Source: an uncultured Gammaproteobacteria bacterium
GTDB lineage: Bacteria > Pseudomonadota > Gammaproteobacteria > Arenicellales > JAANXG01
NCBI GenBank assembly: GCA_947258495.1
Contig: CAMYIN010000120.1
Span: 1-37,792 of the forward strand
Length of the DNA stretch: 37,792 bases
Direction: 5' to 3'
Part shown: piece after piece, positions 16,675-23,826 of the stretch
Layout: the number at the start of each line of letters is the position of its first letter
Numbering within the stretch: the stretch's first letter is position 1
Notes under the pieces: model-generated
Told to the model about the DNA's origin: nothing
Databases searched by the model: none
Seen by the model: only the letters and a program-made list of their open reading frames with translations
Made by a program: the position numbers and the translations under genes

Positions 16675-17040
16675 ATGAAGACGCGGATCATTGCAATACT
16701 TGCAGGCGGACTCCTGGGCTTGAGTCTGCTGTCTGCTGGAAGCGCACGCGCGGACGGCTTCGGCTTCAGTCTGTTTTTCGGCGATCCGTACTATGGCGGT
16801 GCTTCTCGGTATTATGACGACCCGTATTATTGGCGTGGGCATCGGCATTTCCGCGGACACGGGTTTCGTCACCGTCATCAGCACCGTCACCGTCATCACC
16901 GACATCGACATCGCGGCCATCATCGGCATCGCGGCCAACACCGACATCGCGGCCGTTGGCAGCACGGCCACGGTCCAGGACACGGACCACGCCACATCCA
17001 TCGGCCCGCTTGGACCTATTACGATCGCAAGCACTATTGA
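16675..17040 (+). CDS. Exported extremely His-rich protein
   Basis: The product is 121 aa with a GGAGG ribosome-binding site before the ATG at 16675. A signal peptide of 25-27 residues is clear (IIAILAGGLLGLSLLSAGSARA|DG). The mature part begins with a Tyr/Asp/Gly segment (FFGDPYYGGASRYYDDPYYW) and continues as a His/Arg tract from about 55 to 105, where about half of all residues are His. It ends IHRPAWTYYDRKHY. No enzyme domain is visible. Binding of nickel, copper or zinc in the periplasm is a reasonable inference from composition, not a demonstrated function. Composition and layout resemble the YRP-repeat protein at 9828-10187. The frame runs upstream to 16516 but the signal peptide fixes the start. 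Confidence 0.75.
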   Translation: MKTRIIAILAGGLLGLSLLSAGSARADGFGFSLFFGDPYYGGASRYYDDPYYWRGHRHFRGHGFRHRHQHRHRHHRHRHRGHHRHRGQHRHRGRWQHGHGPGHGPRHIHRPAWTYYDRKHY

Positions 17041-17173
17041 GCAAACGGACGAACTGGCATTGCTAGCGCAGCGGATCGCTGTTGCGGAGGTGTTGCTGAC
17101 CGCTTTCTGACGGAAACGGTCGAACGCGAAACTGGGGTATATTATCGGAAACTGTGATTCGATTGCGGTTTCC

Positions 17174-19144
17174 GTGAAAATTTCGGCTGCATACGGGACC
17201 TGGAATAGTCCCATTGATGTCAAGACTCTCTTCGAAAGGCCGGCGTCGATGGCCTTTCCGGCCCTCTATCGCGGTGACTTCTACTGGATCGAATCGCAAC
17301 CCAAGCAGGGCGGCAGGCTCGTGTTGATGCGGTCGGGCGCCGACGGCAACGAGACCTGCGTGACCCCAGCGGGGTACAACGTGCGCACACGTGTGCATGA
17401 ATATGGAGGTCGTTGTTACGTCCTCGGCAACGCTCGGGCGTACTTCAGCAACTTCTCGGATCAAAGATTGTACGCCCACAACCTGGACGACGGCGCGGTT
17501 CCGGTTCCGTTGACCCCGGCGCGTTTCGAGGACGACTCTCGGGGGATGTACGCGGACCTGCAGATTACCCCGGACCGGCGCCATCTCCTGTTCGTTTGGG
17601 AGCGCGGCTTCGAGGACCGGGAGAATCGAAGCGTCATCGGCACCTTGCGGGTTTCTGCCGATTCCGAACAGGTACCGGAGGTCCTTCTGGAGGGATCAGA
17701 CTTCTACGCCAATCCGGCGATCGAACCCTCAGGCGGGAAGCTGGCATGGATTCAATGGCGTCATCCCGACATGCCCTGGGACCAGTCGGAACTGTGGCTC
17801 GGAACGCTGGTCGAGCGGGGCGACCGTATAGCGGTGACGGAATCTCTTCGCGTAGCCGGTGGACGGGGCCGGTCCGTGTGCCAGGCGGCGTTTGCAGACG
17901 ACGGCAGCTTGTATTTCGCCATGGACAGCGACGATCCGGAACAGGGCCCGTCCGCGTTCTGGAATCTCCATCGTTATCGAGACGGTACGGTGTCGGCGGT
18001 GACCTGCGACACCGCCGAGTACGGGGCCCCGCATTGGCTGTTCGGTGAAAGCCGCTACGCCCCACTGAGCGCCGGACGACTATTGGCGTCCAGGACCTCC
18101 GCGCTCGGGGACGAATTGTTGCTGCTGGACACCGCCACCGGAGCCAGGGATCGGTTGGCGCCGGAATTGCTCGGTTTTGCGCATTTTTCCAGGGCGGGCG
18201 GCAGCGACGATGTGGTGTTGGTGGGCCGTTCCGCGACGCGCGGAGCGGCGCTCTTCCGCTATCGCGGGTCGCACCGGCAACTGGTGCAATGTAAAGCGGT
18301 GGACCCCGTTTTGGAAGATGCGGATATCAGCGTGGCGGAATCGATTGAATATCCGACACGGGACGGCGCTACGGCATTTGCGTATTTTTACGCCCCAAAG
18401 AACGCACACTACCGATCATCCCCCGCCACGAGGCCACCCTTGCTGGTCATGGTCCACGGAGGACCCACGTCAAGGTGCCTTCCGACGCTGGACGTTTCCA
18501 AACAATTCTGGACTACGCGCGGTTTTGCGATCCTGGACGTAAATCATCGCGGAAGCACCGGGCACGGCCGCACCTATCGCCAGGCGCTGCTGGGGCATTG
18601 GGGAGAGTACGAAGTCAGCGATATCGTAGACGGCATCGACTATTTGAAGCAGCAAGGCGCCATCGACCCGAATATGGTGTGCATACGCGGACGCAGCGCC
18701 GGCGGTTACACGGTGTTACAGGCCCTGACGCAGTTTCCGGATTATTTCAACGCCGGAGCCTGTTACTATGGGATCGGTAATCTCGCCACACTTGCAAACA
18801 CTACACACAAGTTTGAAATGCATTACACCGACGGCCTGCTCGGCGAAGTCTTCGACAAAAAAAGGGCGTGCCGCGATGACAGTTTGTACTATCGGCGGTC
18901 CCCGGTTCATCATCTGCATCGGTTGAAAAGCCCTATGATCGTGTTTCAGGGCCTCGACGACAAGGTAGTGCCTCCATCACTGTCGCGCGAACTGGTCTCG
19001 GTTCTCAAGGAGCGAGGTATTGAGCACGAGTACGTCGAGTATCCGGGTGAGGGACACGGATTTCGGAGCAGTGAGACCAACGTGGACGCACTGACGCGTG
19101 AGACTAATTTTTATATCCGCGTACTGCGCTTGGGACGATGCTGA
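17174..19144 (+). CDS. S9 family prolyl-oligopeptidase-type serine peptidase
   Basis: The chain is 656 aa from a GTG start. Residues about 1-380 form a beta-propeller with repeated strand patterns (LQITPDRRHLLFVWER, PAIEPSGGKLAWIQW, AFADDGSLYFAMD). Residues about 385-650 are the alpha/beta-hydrolase catalytic domain. Active-site residues are Ser508 in GRSAGGY, Asp595/596 in QGLDDKVVP and His628 in GEGHGF. PPLLVMVHGGPTS marks the oxyanion region. The family includes acylaminoacyl-peptidase and dipeptidyl-peptidase types, so substrate class is open. No signal peptide is seen, so it is probably cytoplasmic. Its end overlaps the next start by seven bases, which makes a unit with the M14-like gene and hflD. 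Confidence 0.93.
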   Translation: MKISAAYGTWNSPIDVKTLFERPASMAFPALYRGDFYWIESQPKQGGRLVLMRSGADGNETCVTPAGYNVRTRVHEYGGRCYVLGNARAYFSNFSDQRLYAHNLDDGAVPVPLTPARFEDDSRGMYADLQITPDRRHLLFVWERGFEDRENRSVIGTLRVSADSEQVPEVLLEGSDFYANPAIEPSGGKLAWIQWRHPDMPWDQSELWLGTLVERGDRIAVTESLRVAGGRGRSVCQAAFADDGSLYFAMDSDDPEQGPSAFWNLHRYRDGTVSAVTCDTAEYGAPHWLFGESRYAPLSAGRLLASRTSALGDELLLLDTATGARDRLAPELLGFAHFSRAGGSDDVVLVGRSATRGAALFRYRGSHRQLVQCKAVDPVLEDADISVAESIEYPTRDGATAFAYFYAPKNAHYRSSPATRPPLLVMVHGGPTSRCLPTLDVSKQFWTTRGFAILDVNHRGSTGHGRTYRQALLGHWGEYEVSDIVDGIDYLKQQGAIDPNMVCIRGRSAGGYTVLQALTQFPDYFNAGACYYGIGNLATLANTTHKFEMHYTDGLLGEVFDKKRACRDDSLYYRRSPVHHLHRLKSPMIVFQGLDDKVVPPSLSRELVSVLKERGIEHEYVEYPGEGHGFRSSETNVDALTRETNFYIRVLRLGRC

Positions 19145-20160
19145 CCATCCGTGAAGATATCCCCGCCGGTCTACTGGAGGCCTATCCGGCGGAACTCAAA
19201 TCACTCCTGGGCGGGCCGACATTGATTCATCTGGGAGGACAAGCAGGGGAACCCGTGTTCATCTCCGCGCTGCTGCATGGTAATGAGATCACGGGACTGT
19301 TGGCGATTCAGGCTTTGTTGAAGCGTTATCAGTCTGTGCCGTTGCCGCGCGCCGTGTCTGTTTTCCTCGGAAACGTGGAGGCGGCGCGGGTCGGTAAGCG
19401 GTTGCTGCCCGGACAGCGCGATTACAATCGGATCTGGATGCCGGGCAATGGCGCCGAACACGACATGGCGCAGGCGGTTCTGGTGGAGATGCGCGAGCGC
19501 GGCGTGTTCGCCAGCGTGGATGTGCATAACAATACGGGCAAGAACCCCCATTACGCTATCGTCGCGGAAGCGGTTGAAAGCCACCTCCATTTCGCGGCAT
19601 TGTTCTCGGAAACCGTGGTATACGCTACCTGTCCCGATACTACGTGCACCGTGGCGTTTTCGAAACTGTGTCCCTCGGTGACCCTGGAGGCGGGATTGCC
19701 GGGCGATCCTGCCGGCGTGGAACGAACCGTCGCTTTCCTGGACGCGTGTCTGCGCATCGAGGATTTTTCCGCCGTGACGCCCACGCCCGTGAATCTTTTC
19801 CATACCGTGGCCGTGGTGAAGATAAGCGATTGCTGTTCTTACGGTTTTGGAGACGAGGATGTCGATGTACAGCTGATTGCCGACATCGACTTATTGAATT
19901 TCCGCGAACTCGAAACGGGTACGCGTCTTGCGCGGGTGCGGAATACGGACAGTCCCTGTCTGGACGTTCGATACGTGGACGGTCGCCAGGCGTACAAGGA
20001 TTACTTCGCCGTGGATCGAGGTTACCTGCAATTCACCAAGCCCGTGATGCCGGCTATGTTGACGACCGATCGCGATATCATTGCTTTGGATTGTATGTGT
20101 TATCTGATGGAAAGGTTGACGTATTCGAAGCTCGTAGGCAACAGCCGTGATCCGCGATGA
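19138..20160 (+). CDS. Succinylglutamate desuccinylase/aspartoacylase family (M14-like) zinc hydrolase
   Basis: The product is 340 aa. The zinc site is HGNE (His47, Glu50) with His130 in SVDVHNNTG; Arg94 in RDYNR and Glu184 in VTLEAG fit the substrate-binding and catalytic positions. The family removes acyl groups from amino acids (succinylglutamate, acetylaspartate) or trims peptides. No arginine succinyltransferase (ast) genes are nearby, so AstE itself is unlikely. It overlaps the S9 peptidase by seven bases and hflD by four bases. Placement behind a peptidase suggests, by inference, a joint role in peptide or acyl-amino-acid breakdown. The C-terminal half from 210 to 330 forms a beta-rich extra domain. 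Confidence 0.9.
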   Translation: MLTIREDIPAGLLEAYPAELKSLLGGPTLIHLGGQAGEPVFISALLHGNEITGLLAIQALLKRYQSVPLPRAVSVFLGNVEAARVGKRLLPGQRDYNRIWMPGNGAEHDMAQAVLVEMRERGVFASVDVHNNTGKNPHYAIVAEAVESHLHFAALFSETVVYATCPDTTCTVAFSKLCPSVTLEAGLPGDPAGVERTVAFLDACLRIEDFSAVTPTPVNLFHTVAVVKISDCCSYGFGDEDVDVQLIADIDLLNFRELETGTRLARVRNTDSPCLDVRYVDGRQAYKDYFAVDRGYLQFTKPVMPAMLTTDRDIIALDCMCYLMERLTYSKLVGNSRDPR

Positions 20161-20789
20161 ATGATACCGGGCGGGACAAGATACTGGCGCTGGCGGGAAT
20201 ATTTCAGGCCGCAAAGCTGGCGCAGGAGCTGGCCCGGCAGGGTCGTGCCGAGAACGATGCACTGGAAGCCAGCGTCCGAAGCGTGCTGATCACCGATTCC
20301 ATCAGTACTATCGCAATCTACGGCGGCCTCGGAGGCTTGGCAACCGGTTTGAGGACCATGTGCGAGAAAATGCGTGGCGCGACCAAGGCGGACGAATTTG
20401 AAATAGCGCGATATGTTCTGCAACTGGTACAGCTCACACGCAAGCTGCAGAAAAACGATGCCATGGTGGCCGAAATTGCAGAAGGCATCGAAAAAATAAA
20501 ACAAGAACCCATCGGCGACGACGAAGTATCGTTAAAGGATCTGTACGCCGAACTCGCCCAGCTATACAAGGATACGATCAGCACCATGCGGCCGAAGATC
20601 ATCGTTCAGGGCGAGCATGGACACCTGGCTAATCCAGAAGTCGTGGACAAAGTGCGGACGGTGTTGCTCGCGGGAATCCGTTCTGCTTACCTTTGGCTGC
20701 AGCTCGGCGGCAGCAGATGGCAGCTGGTGTTTGGCCGAAGAAACCAGATGTCGAAGGCCGAGGCGGTGCTGGCCGAAATCGATTCCTGA
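20157..20789 (+). CDS. hflD: High-frequency lysogenization protein HflD homologue
   Basis: The product is 210 aa, the normal length, and matches HflD along the chain: DKILALAGIFQAAKLAQELARQG at the start, SISTIAIYGGLGGLATGL in the middle, and VRTVLLAGIRSAYLWLQLGGSRWQLVFGR near the end. In E. coli HflD binds the lambda CII activator and is a peripheral membrane protein; its everyday role is unclear. In most gammaproteobacteria hflD follows the tRNA-thiolation gene mnmA. Here it follows the M14-like gene with a four-base overlap (ATGA), and mnmA is absent from the window. That arrangement is atypical for the gene. Confidence 0.95.
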   Translation: MNDTGRDKILALAGIFQAAKLAQELARQGRAENDALEASVRSVLITDSISTIAIYGGLGGLATGLRTMCEKMRGATKADEFEIARYVLQLVQLTRKLQKNDAMVAEIAEGIEKIKQEPIGDDEVSLKDLYAELAQLYKDTISTMRPKIIVQGEHGHLANPEVVDKVRTVLLAGIRSAYLWLQLGGSRWQLVFGRRNQMSKAEAVLAEIDS

Positions 20790-21226
20790 GCGTGCCTGAC
20801 GCGCGTTCAAAATCGTAGAAGTCTGATTGTAGTCTTTTTGTCTAGGTAGAAAGTGCGACCTGGACTGACAGCAGTCACTGGCTCCAAATCCTTGTACGAA
20901 TGTTCAGTGCCCGAAGCCGACATTGCAGCGCGAAACATTCATTTCCGATTTCAGGAGCTTTCGGCCTTCTCTCCGCATTCAAGTCTTTCGCAAGCGATGG
21001 ATGTATTCCAGTAAGCGGACATTGGTTACATAACATCTTCTACGGTCTGCAAGCTCCTGGTTGTGTCTCCAGAGACGGGTGAACATTGCGCATCGTGGTA
21101 GGCATTATGTTACTTGGCCGATGCGGTCTGTTTTGCCGGATAAGTGAGCATGTGCACCACCTTGAGCTTTCGTGAATCTGCGCGAGACACTACAAGCGTC
21201 GTAACGAGCGGTCAGATTGACGTGAC
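20790..21226. other. Gene-free stretch at the left edge of the variable region
   Basis: No supported gene is seen in 437 bases. Frames are short and unrelated to known families. A short match (ATTGCAGCGC near 20922) to the intergenic repeat at 29926-30185 hints at decayed repeat material, but is too short to claim. Confidence 0.5.
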
Positions 21227-21439
21227 CTATGAGTCCTCCATGTTCTTCGGTAAGACCTGTCGATAATGCATCACCGTCACCACATCAATACGCTCGGGCA
21301 ACAGGCGGTAGATGATCCGATAGGGACGTTCTAGGAGTTCGCGCAAGGCCGGGTCTTCATACTCGGGCACCTGACGCCCAGATCCCGGTAGCCCTTCAAT
21401 CTGACGGGACCGCAAAAATGGATTAACGTCTGTTCTCAT
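21227..21439 (-). pseudogene. ParE/RelE-type toxin, N-terminally truncated
   Basis: Only the C-terminal 60-70 residues of a ParE-like toxin remain: LPGSGRQVPEYEDPALRELLERPYR is followed by IIYRLLPERIDVVTVMHYRQVLP, the usual last strands of the fold. About 30 N-terminal residues of the family are missing, and no antitoxin gene (Phd/RelB-like) is found upstream. An ATG at 21439 opens the frame by chance. The fragment lies next to the IS91-type remnant. Confidence 0.7.
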
Positions 21440-21619
21440 TCATTGCGGACATTCCCCACGGCGTCAGAACATCTAAATGCAACTATTCTGTGCATTGAAT
21501 GGAATGCGTGCAAGATACTCGTTGCCGACCCTGGCGAAATCTGTATAAACTGGCGCGGATTTGACCATCATCACGGAGCGGAACTGGGATGTCCTGGACA
21601 ACGGCCAGGCAGGCCGAAC

Positions 21620-22140
21620 AAGGAAGTGCGGGGCGGTGTTATCAACGGTGGCGTCTCGAACAGACGCTGCTGTACCAACTTGTCGAGACGTATTACCCGG
21701 AATTCTTAAGATGTCCTGGCCATCCAGGGCCGTTCGCTCCCGACCTACGTCAAGCGTGAGTTCGAGGACTCTCTGAGATGCGGCCGATGGGGCATGGATT
21801 CCTGCGGGTTCATTGCCAGGACTGCCGCGCAGAACGGCTGGTCGCCTTCAGCTGCAAGCGGCGCGGTTTCTGCCCGAGCTGCGGCGCCCGCCGGATGGCC
21901 GAAAGCGCCGCCCTGCTGGTGGACGAGGTGCTGCCCCGCTTACCGATGAGGCAGTTAACGCCACGGATGGCGTGTAGTAGGGCAATGCAGGAGCAATTGC
22001 CTAGGGTACTGAGCTTTCCCTTCCAGTTGCGGTTTCTGTTCGCTAGCCGCCCCGAGGTGATGGTCCCGGTCTTGGGAATCGTCTATCGCGCCATCGAAAT
22101 CTATCTCATCCGGCAGGCCGGCTATACCCGCGCCGGTCCG
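21620..22140 (+). pseudogene. IS91-family transposase remnant with frameshifts
   Basis: The pieces, in order, are RLEQTLLYQLVETYYPEFL in one frame (about 21645-21708), GRSLPTYVKREFED in a second frame (about 21725-21770), and GHGFLRVHCQDCRAERLVAF onward in a third (21793-22130). The zinc finger (CQDC...CKRRGFCPSC) is intact. At least two frameshifts lie at about 21712-21719 and 21785-21790. After LPMRQ about 48 bases are inserted in frame, with a CGCCACGGATGGCG hairpin, and then LSFPFQLRFLFASRPEVM resumes. Homology ends near 22135 (GYTRA), so the catalytic tyrosine part is missing. The element cannot transpose by itself. Confidence 0.85.
21955..22005 (+). repeat. About 48-bp insertion inside the transposase remnant
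   Basis: The conserved transposase sequence breaks after the CAG codon at 21952-21954 and resumes at about 22007. The inserted segment carries the small hairpin CGCCACGGATGGCG (21959-21972) and keeps the reading frame. It looks like a separate short palindromic repeat inserted in the pseudogene. Confidence 0.5.
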
Positions 22141-22228
22141 GGCTGCGGGCCTATTTTTAGCTGCACGAGGCGCATTCGCCCTTGTTGGGTTGGTTTGTCG
22201 GATCGCTCATGATATGGAGGGTGTTTAT

Positions 22229-22369
22229 ATGGCGAGAGCGTTAGTTGCGATACTCGTAATGTCTCGAGTTGTTTTCCCACACGCGGAAACGGTTGCTTTG
22301 ATTTGCTCCATGGATTCAGAATCTGGCAATCACACATATATCAGGACGATAAATGCACAACGATATTAA
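22229..22369 (+). CDS. Possible 46-aa leader or small exported peptide
   Basis: A 46-codon frame starts at ATG 22229 with a strong GGAGG eight bases upstream. It has a hydrophobic, signal-like N-terminus (MARALVAILVMSRVVFPHA) and one Cys, and it overlaps the start of the HAD-UbiA gene by 17 bases in another frame. The strong ribosome-binding site and the overlap suggest translational coupling or a leader peptide. It could also be the 5' remnant of a decayed gene next to the transposase. There is no family match. Confidence 0.35.
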   Translation: MARALVAILVMSRVVFPHAETVALICSMDSESGNHTYIRTINAQRY

Positions 22370-23801
22370 ACAAGAGGCGGACTGCAACGCTGTTCCGCTC
22401 TGCGTGGATCTGGACGGTACCCTGATCAAGAGCGATGTGCTGATGGAGTCGGTGCTCATTCTGATCAAGGAAAATCCCCTGGTTGTTTTCTTGCTGCCGA
22501 TCTGGCTGTGGTCGGGCAAGGCGAATGTAAAGCAACGCATTGCCGATCGCGTCTACATCGAAGTTGACAAGCTGCCTTATAACGAGGACGTGCTGGATTT
22601 TCTGCGAACGCAGCGCAGCAAAGGGCGGCGACTGGTGCTCGCCACCGCGTCACACATGCTACCCGCACGGCAGATCGCCGAACATCTCGGTATCTTCGAT
22701 GATGTCATAGCGACGGACGCCGAGAACAAGCTTAAGGCGGAGACGAAGGCGCGCGCACTTGAGCGGCGATTCGGCGCAAAGGGTTTTGACTACATGGCCG
22801 ACAGCCACCACGATTTACCGGTCTGGAACAGATCCAGACGGGCGATCCTGGTGAATTCCGATTTGGGGGTGCAAGCCGCCGCACGAAAGATCGTCGATAT
22901 CGAACGCGTATTTCCGGCGCAAGGACCTGAACTTCGTTCATACGTGAAGTTGCTGCGCATGAATCAGTGGTTGAAGAGTTTGTTGATCTTTGTGCCACTG
23001 ATTGTGTCGCATTCCGTGATAGAGCCGGCGGCGGCGGGTCGGGCGATCCTCGCCTTCGTCGCATTTTGTTTTGGCGCCTCTTGTGTCTACATCGTCAACG
23101 ACCTTTTAGATCTCTCCGCAGATCGCGACCACTTAAGCAAGCGGTATCGACCGCTGGCAGCGGGGGACGTACCGTTTGAGCGCGCTCTCGTTGCAGCGTT
23201 GCTGCTGTCTGCCGCGGCCGTCGGTATTTCGCTGACCTTGCCACTAGAATTTCTTCTTGTCTTGGTAACATATATCTTTGTTGCACTGGCCTATTCCCTT
23301 AGACTCAAGGAGATCGTCCTTATAGACGTGGTTGTTCTAGCGTGCCTGTACACCTTACGTATCATCGCGGGTACCGCAGCCATATCGGTTCGTCCTTCTT
23401 TCTGGTTGCTCGCGTTCTCCATGTTCATTTTTTTCAGCCTCGCTATGGTGAAGCGGTATTCCGAACTGCTGTCTTTGGAGAATATGGGTTCGGCGAAACT
23501 CAGTGGCCGAGGTTATGTCGTCAATGACAAGAGCGCGCTTGCCATGTTCGGGAGCGCAAGTGGGTTCGTTGCCGTACTGGTCATGGCATTGTACATCAAC
23601 AGCAATGAGGTCACAGTCTTATACGACAATCCAGCCATTCTCTGGCTGCTCTGTCCCTTGATCTTGTATTGGATCAGTCGCGTTTGGTTGCTCGGGGCGC
23701 GCGGTGAGATGCACGAAGATCCAGTGGTCTTCGCCTTGGAGGATAACGTGAGTCGATTGGTCGGCGTGCTTGCGTTGATCGTAGTCGTTGTTGCGACCTG
23801 A
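22353..23801 (+). CDS. HAD phosphatase-UbiA prenyltransferase fusion
   Basis: This 482-aa protein joins two enzymes. Residues 1-190 are a HAD hydrolase: CVDLDGTL with Asp19 and Asp21, LATAS (97-101), and the acidic MADSHHDLPV (148-157). Residues about 195-482 are a UbiA-type integral-membrane prenyltransferase with 8-9 membrane helices; the first Asp-rich motif is NDLLDLSADRDH (249-260), then RYRPLAAG, and the second motif is YSLRLKEIVLIDV. Relatives include the enzyme that attaches phosphoribose to decaprenyl phosphate (DPPR synthase, Rv3806c type), where a phosphatase step follows. The HAD half may supply that step. The start ATG has AGGA six bases upstream. It runs into the GT-C-like gene, its likely user. 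Confidence 0.88.
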   Translation: MHNDIKQEADCNAVPLCVDLDGTLIKSDVLMESVLILIKENPLVVFLLPIWLWSGKANVKQRIADRVYIEVDKLPYNEDVLDFLRTQRSKGRRLVLATASHMLPARQIAEHLGIFDDVIATDAENKLKAETKARALERRFGAKGFDYMADSHHDLPVWNRSRRAILVNSDLGVQAAARKIVDIERVFPAQGPELRSYVKLLRMNQWLKSLLIFVPLIVSHSVIEPAAAGRAILAFVAFCFGASCVYIVNDLLDLSADRDHLSKRYRPLAAGDVPFERALVAALLLSAAAVGISLTLPLEFLLVLVTYIFVALAYSLRLKEIVLIDVVVLACLYTLRIIAGTAAISVRPSFWLLAFSMFIFFSLAMVKRYSELLSLENMGSAKLSGRGYVVNDKSALAMFGSASGFVAVLVMALYINSNEVTVLYDNPAILWLLCPLILYWISRVWLLGARGEMHEDPVVFALEDNVSRLVGVLALIVVVVAT

Positions 23802-23826
23802 CCGGCGGGGCTGCAGCAAACTGTCG

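Noticed and set aside
20900-21082. A 60-codon plus-strand frame downstream of hflD
   Set aside because: There is no ribosome-binding site or resemblance to any family, and it lies in sequence that looks decayed.
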